NCBI RefSeq assembly: GCF_963675165.1 | Contig: NC_087377.1 | Coordinates: 12,324,632-12,388,631, forward strand | Direction of reading: 5' to 3' | Source: Halichondria panicea | Taxonomy: Eukaryota; Porifera; Demospongiae; Suberitida; Halichondriidae | DNA: 64,000 nucleotides | Shown: positions 10,652 to 21,419 of the stretch, piece by piece | Layout of the letters: the number at the start of each line of letters is the position of its first letter | How positions within the stretch are numbered: the stretch's first letter is position 1 | Notes under the pieces: model-generated | What the model saw: the letters and a program-made list of their open reading frames with translations, nothing else | What the model was told of the DNA's origin: nothing | Database searches by the model: none | Translations under genes and position numbers: made by a program

Positions 10652-11667
10652 ATGTACTTCATTGTTTTACAGGTTGTGATGGCGTTATTTGTCGCTACAG
10701 TTACAGGTCAAGTGGTTGACATCGCTTCAGATTTAGACGTAGCCGGCCGTAGCTTTTCCTGCACTGGGGAAGTTGTCACATACACTTGTAGCGCTCAAGG
10801 AACCACCCTGTTTGTGCAGTTTCCACCATTAATAAATCAGCAAGCATTCATTAGCAGTGATCCTGTTCCTGATGTTCAAGTATTCCCTACTGCTCCGAAT
10901 GCTATTCTGACCCTGACAAGTGGAATGCCCAATTTTACTGCAAACCTGCAAATCAGAGTATCAAGTGATCTGCAGCAGATGAATTTTTCTTGTTCTACGG
11001 ACATTTCTGGCCCTCAGAACGATTTTGTACTACCACTAATTCATGAAGGTAAGTTGTCATGCCGTATATATAGCGGGTAACTTTCATTGGTGCAAATTTT
11101 CGTATGAGTGAAATATTTCGTATAGGCTAAATATTCGTACAGCTCAGAATAGTGACATAGAACCTACGAAAATGTCCACCATACAAAAATAACCCGCTAT
11201 AATTATATGATTATCCTTTCATATACAGCACAAATCGAACCACCTTCCACTGTGACATTCTCTGGAGACACGACAGTATCATGGAACCCACCTTTAAACC
11301 CCCAGTTTGACATTGATTATTATATTGTGAGAATTTACGTGGATGAAGTGTTGCACACGACTAGGAGCTCTCGTGACAATGGTCTGGACGTTACGTTGCC
11401 ATCTGGAGAAATCACTGCTGATGTCCGTACTGTTAGCACTTGTGGCAGCATTAGCGCTGCGCGACAGTCAGTGGGATCAGTCTCAGGAGGATGTGCAAAT
11501 GGATCAGTCTCCATTGCAGGTTTGTTTGCTTCTGATTTGTCTGTATATGCCCAGATCACAAAATTGTTAGCGCTGAATCAAAGCACTCAATCTTAAAAAT
11601 CTATTCTCTCTCCGTAGCTGGCTTTTTGGTTCCCATTGTTCTCATCATCATCGCTGTTATCGTATAG
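10652..11667 (+). CDS. R2: Ig-FN3-TM protein without cytoplasmic tail
   Basis: Three exons: 10652-11048, 11229-11519 and 11618-11667, all phase 1, predicting 245 residues. Exon 1 starts with a signal-like MYFIVLQVVMALFVATVTG. It then carries an Ig-like domain with cysteines in FSCTGEVVTYTCSAQG and MNFSCSTD, matching the Ig of the other receptors. Exon 2 is FN3-like (PPSTVTFSGDTTVSWNPPL, DYYIVRIYV). Exon 3 encodes AGFLVPIVLIIIAVIV and then TAG at 11665. The frame after TAG stays open for 11 codons, to a GGTACGG donor-like site at 11700, suggesting that a longer ancestral exon has been truncated. It may be a tail-less surface decoy or regulator, or a decaying gene. An alternative acceptor at 10674 would use an upstream signal exon. 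No Sushi domain is present. Confidence 0.65.
11068..11203. mobile_element. MITE in R2 intron 1
   Basis: Short ends read TATAGCGGGTAA on the left and AATAACCCGCTATA on the right, with internal complementary phrases around CGTATG and CTACGAAAAT. Related ends flank 32479-34213. Confidence 0.7.
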
Positions 11668-11699
11668 TACTGGCTATTGACCAATTGGGAGAAAAAAAA

Positions 11700-13170
11700 A
11701 GGTACGGTCCTAACGGATTTGTAATGGAGTTTGTTTTGGGTGATAGTTTTTAGGTTGATGTGTTTTTCTCACTGTATATATAGATTTGAAGAGAGTCCTG
11801 AAACAAGTCTGTCAAGCTAGGACCTTTAGTTAACATACATTATGATACAGTTTGTATTATTAAAATGAGTAATTATGGTACTGTCCTATAAAAGGGACCA
11901 ACTGAGTATTGGGTGGGATGGTGGGGCATAAATCCCAAATGGATATCTCTTAAAGAAATCTACTGCATTTACACACAGTGCAAGTGCATATAATCCAGTG
12001 CATTATGCCATATAATGCAGTGCAATATATGGTAGCCATGGCAGTGATGCAACATGCCATATACTGAGCAATGGATTGCTTTGATCTGCCCACTCACTGG
12101 GCAACAAGCATGTGTATAATTATATTCAGGCTTTGGGACACGTTAACACATACATAGTTATACACCTCATTTTACATTTAGCATTTAGCTAACCATAATT
12201 ATATATATATATACAAGCCTCACCCTTGGTTTATAGGCATACAGCCCTTGCTATAAAAAAAATGAAAAAACATTTTATTATCTCATAATTGCTTGAAATA
12301 GTTCTTAGTGCATGTAACAATCTCAGAGGTGTATATACGTACGGTCGATCAACAATATGACATTATTTATATAAGTAAAAAACTGCGCACAAAAATACAC
12401 CTTTTCATAAGTGGAAAAAAATTTGCGCAAATTGCCATTTTTTTAGGATGACCGAGGTGATACTTAACTTATGGTGGCGGTGTAATTAGATACATCAACC
12501 TACGACAGCTTGTTTTTACTTTATATATGCAATATCTATACTCACCACAGTGCATGCTTTAGCTAATTGCTTAACTTGTGTCAATCAGGACCTTTCTTTT
12601 TCTTGCATGTATCACAGCCAGCCATAGTCACCCCTTTTTCTACTTTGTTCAGAAATCCTTTGCGGCTTTAATTCGAGGAACTGCACTACATAAGCACTAG
12701 CACTAAAACTGCATGGATCCCTGCAGGCTTCCTTGCTGGTCCTATAGTCCCAGCATAGCCTATTATAGGTCCCAGTGAGTGATGTGTATTACCAAGAGTT
12801 CATGGTATGACCTACTACTGTAGACTAAAAACATTTTTAATTTAGCTTTACGCTACTGCCTTAGTGAGGTTCATGGTTAAACTGCATGTTGCCTTGTTTA
12901 TAATAATGTACCAGTATTAATTTTACTTTTTTTAAAGTTGTATAATATATATAACTACTTTTACAACACTCTATAGTTGTAGGACATATAATTATAAATG
13001 TCTGGTTTAGCGCTCTAGTTCTGGACTGTCTATATATAGTAGTCGACTAGAAGATATTGAAAGTGTCTAGACTATAAATTATGTTGTTATAATGATCGTT
13101 ATCTATTGTTCTAGTTTAATCTGCACACCAGAAGTCAATTAATCAGTTTAGCATTATTTATTAGATGCAG
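11700..13170. other. No gene seen between R2 and R3
   Basis: About 1.5 kb with no supported exon. It holds AT-rich tracts and small palindromes such as around 12195-12210. Confidence 0.45.
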
Positions 13171-13178
13171 CAATTGCA

Positions 13179-15054
13179 ATGCAGCTACAAACAGTTATTA
13201 TTTGCAGCACCCAGCTGTTTGTACTGGCTGCAGGTGAGTGTTACATGTGTGCATGTGGCTAGCTAGCTATATAAAACTTGATATAACTATACATTAACAT
13301 TTTTGCAGCTACTCTGACATCCATTCCCACTGTGGCCTGTCCTGGTGACACTGTTACCTTCACCTGCACTCTGCCTGGTAGTCTCATACGATGGAAAGTC
13401 ACTCCTCCAACGGTTCAAGGATCTACGTTTAGATTGACTTTAATAGATCTATTCACCGGCAATGAAAATGTCGCTGTGACTGAGGGTAATCCAGCATTCC
13501 GTGGTGTTCTCACTGACTCCAGTGGAGGAATGCTCACTGCCACTCTCACCTCACTGTCTGAGGCCTCCATTGTAGAAGGTACTATGGTGTTGTGTGAGGG
13601 AGCAAGCTCACAAGAGGGTCCTCTCACTATCACTGTGGCTGGTGAGTGACTGATGGAGTGCATGCATGCATGTCAATACACCCATGCACAGATTCACCCT
13701 CCCCTCCACTGAATCCAAGGTTGTCCTCCTCAGCCCAAAACCAACTCAGCTCCTCTAATATCACTCTGGAGTGGGACCTTCCCTCCTCTACTGGTGGTGT
13801 GTCTGTCAGCTATGTCCTCATCATATCCCCAAAACCTCTCTCCAAGTCAGCAGTCACTGTGGAGACTACCTTCACACAGATAACTGTCTCCTACAACACT
13901 CCCTACAATGTGACAATCAGAGCTGTCAACTGTGCTGGAATGAGTGATGATGATGTGATGATGATGATTCTTCCTATTGGTTGGTTTCTATTATAGCTGA
14001 TCTCTTAGTGTATAATATTGTTTGTTGCAGTTACCTGCCCCTCCAACCCAACACCTGCAAACAGAGTGACCATCAATGGTGCTCCTCCACCTCTCTCACT
14101 AGTAGGATCAACACTAAGCTTCACTTGCAATGGAGAGACAGTACCAGCAACCTGTGAGAGTGATGGACGATGGTCACCTGACCCCACCACTTACATCTGT
14201 CCCTCGGGTAAAATTAATGGTGAATCACTGTCATAGTTGTTACTATATAGCCCCTCCTCTCAGATGTCACCTGTGGCTTTCCTGTCGCACCTTCCAGAGG
14301 CAGTGTGGACGTTAAGGGCCGGACATCACCCTTTTCGATAGACTCAGTGGTAAACTTATATTGTGACAAGGGACTATTCCCAGCTGGTGATATGTCCAGT
14401 ACGTGTGAAAATGTGCGTGGAGTGGGAACTTGGAAGCCGGACACGAACATCACATGCAGAGTCATGCCTGGTGAGAATGCCATTGGCTAAATGTTTTGTG
14501 TGTATTATTACATCTAATTTACGTTTCACCGCATACAGTTAACTGCTCTCTACCCAAAAAGCCATCCAACGGAACTGTAGTGAGCTATGAGAGATTGAAT
14601 GAGACAGTGTCGGAGGGAACAGTGCTGACTTACCAGTGTGACAATGGACTCTCACTGACTGGACCCAACACCATCACTTGCACTAATGCTGGTGTCTGGA
14701 GTACTGAGCCTGAGGCAATCGTGTGTGTACTTGAATGTGAGTAGCGCTTTTGTTAACGGTTGATTTCCTATCAATTTGTTTACCTTCTCCATAGATTATA
14801 TATCCGCCACCTTATCCACTGGTGCTGCTATCGTTATAAGTGTGATCATCACTTTCATTGTGACTCTAGCCGCGGGATTCCTCACTGGACTCTTAGTGAT
14901 GTACCTTTGCTCCCGTAAGAAGACAGCTGAAGGACAAGCTAACGTAGGACCCACTGTACCAGCTGGTCCTGTTTATGAGGAGGTGTCACCCAAAATGGAA
15001 ATTAAACTGAACAGTAACCAAGCATATGAACAGTCAACCAGTGTATACGTATAG
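13179..15054 (+). CDS. R3: Ig-FN3-Sushi x3-TM receptor
   Basis: Exons: 13179-13233 (signal, MQLQTVIICSTQLFVLAA), 13309-13641 (Ig, VACPGDTVTFTCTLPG), 13692-13943 (FN3, LEWDLPSSTGGVSVSYVL, NCAGM), 14031-14207 (Sushi 1, ITCPSNPTP), 14264-14470 (Sushi 2, VTCGFPVAPSRGSV), 14539-14736 (Sushi 3, VNCSLPKKPSNGTV) and 14795-15054 (TM and tail). They sum to 493 residues, all in phase 1. The FN3 donor is the least certain junction, because a GAT repeat has replaced the SQES segment seen in R4 and R5. The tail keeps GPVYEEVSPKMEIKLNSNQAY but ends in EQSTSVYV instead of GPLGL. It is inferred to act as a surface receptor like its neighbours. Confidence 0.82.
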
Positions 15055-15674
15055 GACTGTGAAAGTTTAGCATTAATCCAGTGTCTGGATAATAATAATT
15101 TATAGCTTATCAGTTGTACGCGATGTATATGTATTATAGAGGCAAGGTTTTATACATCAACTTATAGCGTCTAGATCTGTTGTTTGTAATATTAACGAAA
15201 ACTGAATGTAAACAGTAGCACAAATCAATGTGTACATCTCTAGCTGTTCATTAAACCATCACAACTCATGACATCATTTTTATGTCAGCAGTATTTATTT
15301 AACAATTAAAGAAGCTATAATAATTATAGTCTGTTAAAATTGTTCAGATATCTGCAGCTAAAATAAAAGATGTATAATTATATAACACATGCAGTCAAAG
15401 AGTAATCTATGTATTTCTGCTGGAGGATCTACTCTCCGTTGCAATGCAATACCGGGCACAGAGCATGTGAACAGAACTGCCTCTCCAGGACACGCCACAC
15501 TCGTGTGTTAATATTACAAACAACAGTAATATGTTTTATGACTATAAAATTGCAGCCAAATACAATCAATGACGACATTCCCAATGTCATTATGAGGCTT
15601 ACTCAAATCAACAATTGATGTTTTTTGACTCATTCCAGCACTCGTTTCCTTATCATATTTTTAAATCAATGCAG

Positions 15675-16446
15675 TGGTATGCCCCACACCGTTTACTGCT
15701 GTTGGTGTGACCATCACCAACACACCTCCTGTCACTAATGGTGGATCCACTTACCTTCACTTGCAGTGGAGACAATGAAGTGAGAACCTCAACCTGTGGC
15801 AGTAGTGGGTGGTCTCCTGACCCTGGGACCTTTGATTGTGGCACTACAGTTATAGGTATCATACATGGGCAATTAACTCTCTAAAAGGAATGTTGATATC
15901 ATGCATGTTGCATTTCACCACAGTCAACTGCTCTCTACCCAAAGAACCATCCAACGGTATTATTATAGTGGGCTATGAGAGATCGAATGAGACAGTGTTG
16001 GAGGGAACAGTGCAGACTTACCAGTGTGACAATAGACTCTCACTGACTGGATCCAACACCATCACTTGCACTAATGCTGGAGTCTGGAGTACTGAGCCTG
16101 AGGCAATCATGCATGTGTGTATCACCAACTGATCGAGGTTCGTAATCCCATAATACATCGATTTCACAGGTTCTACTGCCACCTCCCTATCCATTGGTGT
16201 AGTTGCTGCTATCAGCGTAATTATTACTTTCTTTGTGGCTGCCGTTCTTGGATTCCTCACTGGACTCCTAGTGATGCACCTTTGCTCTCGTAATTAAGAA
16301 GGCAATATACTCTCTAGCAACTAAAGGACAAGCTAACGTAGGACCCACTGCACAGCCAGCTGGTCCTGTTTATGAGGAGGTGCATGTCACTTAAAGAGGA
16401 GATGGAACTGAACACTAACCAGGTGTATGGACCAGTAGGACTGTGA
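15675..16446 (+). pseudogene. Truncated receptor copy after R3
   Basis: Only three exons remain: a Sushi 1 copy at 15675-15854, a Sushi 3 copy at 15924-16130 and a TM-tail copy at 16170-16446. There is no signal, Ig, FN3 or Sushi 2. The Sushi 1 copy has an indel around GGATCCACTTACC. The Sushi 3 copy reads into TGA at its end. The TM exon gains TAATT after the CGT of the stop-transfer region, giving an immediate TAA, and a second shift hits the YEEV region. The intron after Sushi 1 shares ATACATGGGCAATTAACTCT with R5, pointing to a segmental copy related to R5. Confidence 0.8.
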
Positions 16447-17960
16447 ACCGTGCATTTTGTTTTCCACCCAACGCATACATTATCAGAATACATGTAACTA
16501 TACATCTTTACGTTGTATAGTTTGAGTAACGCATTAATATAGCATAAACATCTGATCATTAAAACCACCATCACATGTTTTGTATATCAACAAAATAAGC
16601 AACAATTAAGAGAAGTAAGTCAAACTTGGAAATGCATCACAGCACATACATAAATATTGGTACTGAAACAGCATAATCATCATAAAGTTAGGATAGTAAG
16701 TGACTGCATGTATATACAGTGAAACCGTTATCTACATGTAGATCTATATTATGCTTTATGAGTCAATTTCTGCTATATAGTATTGGAGCATTATACTATA
16801 CTTAAGAAGTATACTTACGTCAGAAGCGACCTATCATGGAATTAAGATTACCTCAACAAAATGTATGTTTTATAATTATATGAGTCAATTTCTGCTAGTA
16901 TTGGAGCATTTTATTATACTTAAGAAGTACTTACGTCAGAAGCGACCTATTATGGAAAGATCACCTCAACAAAATTTGTTCGAAAGAGTATAGATCTCCT
17001 ATAAAACATGATAATTATACAAAAATCACTGCCATCTGATGCGCCAGTTCGCCTAAAGAAACGGTTGTATACATATCACTAGTGAAATCCTACATCACAG
17101 TAGAAAAGGTACAATGGAAAGCGACATAATTATTCTGAATAACTATACTCACTTGATATCATCTTCGCCTATTCCCACACATAATTATGTTGTGCTTTGG
17201 AGGAATGTAATTATAGGAAATTTGAGGAATAGATTAATATGCACCCATATATCCTCCGCTACCATGGTTACTCCGAGGTGGAAGGTTATATATACCGTAA
17301 ACTGTTTGCTCATAAATTAATATTCACGACTTATAATATAAATGCCATGACTGTCATGTGTGCCTTTGCCACCCCTGTATAGCTACCTAAGCTATTTCTA
17401 CGACCCTGCATGCAATGCATGAACAACTGACGTTGTTGTAACCGTGATTATAGGCCATGCAGAGAAGCAGGAAACTCATGAAATCAATACATTTGGAGCC
17501 ATCTTAGTAGCAGCTGTTGTATAATTATGGAGCTATTTTGTATTCAACCAAACTACAAAGAAGCGTGGGTAAAAAGAGTATGAGCTTGTAAGCTGCATAT
17601 GCTACATGATCTGAGGCTAAAAGGATGCACGTCGGCAATGAATTTCCTGGTGACGAGGCAATTCATTGCCTACAACTAAAATTAGTGTAGGAAATGGAAG
17701 TTTTAACATTCCTGGTTATTGTATATATGGTGGCCTTAAAGTGTAGATACTGGCACCGCTACATATGAGTTTCCTGTGATTATGCCTGCACGCATAAAAA
17801 TTAATATTATATCATGTGTGTATATATTAGCAATAAGTTTAGTAGCTTTATATTTATGTTATATATAGCTTTGACAGGTACATGTTGAGACATCAGCACG
17901 GCCCGCAGGCAGTGCTTTCATTACAAAAGTTCTCAGCAAATATTTAATCTTTTATTCCTT
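16447..17960. other. No gene seen; tandem 0.1 kb repeat
   Basis: About 16758-16862 and 16879-16976 are tandem copies sharing GAGTCAATTTCTGCTA, GTCAGAAGCGACCTAT and CCTCAACAAAAT. No exon was supported in the rest. Confidence 0.55.
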
Positions 17961-17964
17961 CACA

Positions 17965-18345
17965 ATCACTTCAACTGATGTATATTTCCATGAGCTGAAG
18001 TCCAATATTACCGTGTACGCTGGGATTATAGAGTAGCTCAATGTCATCAGTAGTTGGAGTTGATAGAGTTTTCGTAAACCACGGAGGATTGTTGTTATTG
18101 TAACATGTGTTGAGGCTAGATTGACCATCCCACAACGCATTATCGGGATGAAAACGAAACGGGTTTACATTATAGTTATTAGATGTGGCCACACTATCAC
18201 AAAGTATAGTCATTTCCGACAAATGGAGGAGAACCAAAAGTGTTCCCCTCATCACAAGGACAGCGCACGTGAGCGTCAGTATCACCACTGGTTCCATTAA
18301 AATAACCACTAGCAAACGTCCAGATATGTGTGCGTGGAGATTGTC
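17965..18345 (-). pseudogene. Exon of extracellular protein with NNPPWF/PTTDDIE motif, frameshifted
   Basis: Going down the minus strand from about 18345 one frame reads WTFASGYFNGTSGDTDAHV, RCPCDEGN and PPFVGNDYT. One base out of frame it then reads CDSVATS, DNALWDG, NNNNPPWFTKTL and PTTDDIELL, ending MEIYIS. This order (CPC, VGNDY, CDS, LWDG, NNPPWF, PTTDDIE, E-x-Y) matches a motif I recall from predicted sponge and cnidarian extracellular proteins of unknown function. The single-base shift near 18200 suggests a pseudogene, or a sequencing error. No start or membrane segment was found. Confidence 0.45.
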
Positions 18346-18429
18346 CATGCGTGACACTGAGTCCATCGACATATGCAACATCGATAGTATTCCTATGCTA
18401 TTAACACTATACTCTGATGAAAAGGCTGA

Positions 18430-18775
<346 letters not shown>

Positions 18776-18789
18776 TATATTCAAGACAA

Positions 18790-19170
18790 TTCACTCACCC
18801 AGGTTAGGCTCAGACAGGGTCATATCTCTCCTCCATGTAGTTGGTACAGTACAACAGTAGGACCCTGTTGGAGTGAGCTAGGGGTTGGTCACTCTGTAGT
18901 TTAGTCTGATGATTTGAGAACCATTCCTGTTAATGTAGAACTGCTGTCCTGGTTCACCACCATTGTTCAGTATCACACACCCACCATGCAGAATGGTCCA
19001 TTACCATTGCTGTCAACACTATTTCTACAGAAGGTAGTGAGGTCAGTGCGACAGATGAGAGAAGGGAGACCACCAATGATTATGTAACTCTCTCCAGTGT
19101 CAGTGATGAAGATCTAAGTCTAGTATGTTAGGACCACATCCCATGCAGATCAGGTAGACTGTTCAGTGAT
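18790..19170 (-). pseudogene. Broken Ig-like extracellular exon
   Basis: The minus strand carries scattered readable phrases: YIIIGGLPSLICRTDL, TFCRNSVDSNGNGPF, NNGGEPGQQFYINRNGSQII, RLNYRVTNP and TPTGSYCCTVPTTWRRD. Stops and shifts interrupt them. The terminal GxYCC-x-V pattern resembles the last strands of an Ig-like domain. Together with 17965-18345 it may be the remains of one minus-strand gene. It is clearly non-functional as written. Confidence 0.4.
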
Positions 19171-19174
19171 TTAT

Positions 19175-19985
19175 AGCTTCTACCACAGGATTACCTTGCT
19201 GTCCCAAACAGGTGGACACAACACACAGTAGCAACACCTTGAGTATTCTCCATTGCATGCTGCAGCCTTTATATCTGTTTGGAAGTTGTTCCATTAATGA
19301 TCCTTACCCACCCAGAGCCAGTCTAGCCTCGAATCCAGGCCGATTAAAATACCTTTTCTCAGAGGGGGGAGGGAGGACCTCCCTTGATTTTGCCCCAAGC
19401 TATTAAGTCTGGCCCCCAGACCAGCCCAGAGCACGCAGCAAAATCTTGGTCCACACCACTCCTCTGAGTCCTCAGAGACACCATCACTGTCCCTCACCCG
19501 TTGTGTCCTACAGGTGGTATCTCCATGCACGGCAGTTCAGGCTCCACCGGATTGGTTTAATAGGTCGGAATTGTCCTCTTGTGATTTGTCTCATTCATGC
19601 GCATCTTCATAATCATGACATTCTTATACACAAAACAATAGCAATAGAAATATATAGGTACAACAATTAGATCTTTGAACCTGCAAAGAGAAAATGCTGA
19701 AAAAGAAAACTCGTGAATATTTATTTATAAGGGACCACAATACGCTTAAATTAACAGTATAATGCTCACTCAAGCATGTAACAACGTATGCATTGATTTA
19801 GAATTTTAGCCCCGTGACAGGAGAAGTCCTTAGAGGAGCCAGTGCTAACGTATAGGTGGGAGCACGACTGCATGGACATCGCTGCTAACGGTATTTGTGC
19901 AGGTACGTACATTTTTAATCAGAAGCTGGTGCAGTGATCACAATGTTGTACAGCTGGGAGTGTGAGGAAGAAGTCAGACTGCTCA
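19175..19985. other. No gene seen
   Basis: Repeat-like sequence including GTCTAGCCTCGAATCCAGGC at about 19320. No supported exon. Confidence 0.4.
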
Positions 19986-19988
19986 TTT

Positions 19989-21303
19989 ATGGGGGGTGAT
20001 CAGTGCCAAAACCTCCAGTTCTTTTTATTTAGTACTAACATTATTTGCATGGTAAAGTTCTACATACAAATGACACGCTCTCTCTTATTTGCATGTGAAG
20101 TTCTACATACAAATGATACTCTCATTTGCATGGTGAAGTTCTACATACAAATGACACGCTCTCTCTTGTTTGCATGGTGATAATCTACATACAAATGATA
20201 GTTTCATTTGCATGGTGATAATCTACATACAAATGATACTCTCATTTGCATAGTGAAGTTCTACATACAAATGACACGCTCTCTCTTATTTGCATAGTGA
20301 TTTTCTACATACAAATGATACTCTTCTTTGCATGGTGAAGTTCTACATAATTATAATCTTATTTGCATGGTGAAGTTCTATACGATGAAAGTTCTACATA
20401 CAAATGAGAAGTTCTGCATACAAATAACGCTGCATGGCAAATGATATAAGCTTTGTTAGTTTTACAATGACACTCTCATATATATTTGCATTGACTTGAA
20501 ACCACTCCCTTTTTCATCTATAAGGAAGGGCTCGGATGAAAAAGGGAAGGTTGGAATACAATTAGAACAAACCACTATAACTACATAATGTGTGGGTGTT
20601 TATTCAGCTTTGATCCCAGACCCCGTCAGAAATGTATTTTACTCGAGGCTATATAGCAACAGAAATAGTACATGCGTGAGTGGTGGCATGCAAGTTGTTA
20701 GGACGTTAACATTGTTGGGAGCGTGACAGTCTTCACGCATGCCCCTATAGGACAACTGTAAATTTATAGTGGCATATTGAAGGAGGACACAATTAACATT
20801 ATAGTAAGACGGACATTTTAATTAACATATCAACTACGTGTTGGACACGCCCGCTCATGTGGCAATCCTTTTTGGTCACATAAGTGGGCGTGTCCAATAA
20901 CGGAGTTTAAAAAAACTATGCAAATGCGAGAGTATCTTTTGTATGTAGAGCTTCACCATGCAAATGAGAGACAGTATCATTTGTATGTATAACTTCACCA
21001 TGTAAATGAGAGTATCATTTGTATGTAGAACTTCACCATGCAGATGAGAGTATCATTTGTATGTAGAACTTCCCCATGCAAATGAGAGTATCATTTGTAT
21101 ATGTAGAACTTCACCATGCAAACAAGAGAGAGCGTGTCATTTGTATGTAGAACTTCACCATGCAAATGAGAGTATCATTTGTATGTAGAACTTCACCATG
21201 CAAATAAGAGAGAGCTCGTCATTTGTATGTAGAACTTCACTATGCAAATGATTTTAGTACTAAATAAAAAGAGCTGGAGGTTTTGGCACTGATCACCCCC
21301 CAT
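19989..21303. mobile_element. 1.3 kb foldback element with repeat-built arms
   Basis: The ends are perfect complements over about 30 bases: ATGGGGGGTGATCAGTGCC on the left and GGCACTGATCACCCCCCAT on the right. Each arm is an array of about 40-base units (left about 20036-20450, right about 20925-21255) built from TTTGCATGGTGAAGTTCTAC and ATACAAATGA, in opposite orientation in the two arms. The centre holds unrelated DNA, including a palindrome around 20845-20898 (GGACACGCCC and GGGCGTGTCC). No transposase frame is present. Confidence 0.85.
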
Positions 21304-21419
21304 ACTCATTGCATTTCCTTGATGGCCGGCCAGTAGCTATTTCTGACAATAATAAGCGCCGACTCAGCACATTTATAGCTTCTCTGTGTCGGCGCGGCAG
21401 CTACACCGACCTTGAGCTA

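Noticed and set aside
13165-13179. Upstream ATG at 13165 for R3
   Set aside because: Its frame does not join the Ig exon in phase. The ATG at 13179 gives a good signal peptide and the correct phase, and matches R5.
20036-20450. CRISPR-like regular repeats
   Set aside because: The units are contiguous, without unique spacers of constant length, and are mirrored at 20925-21255. They are arms of a foldback element in a eukaryotic genome.
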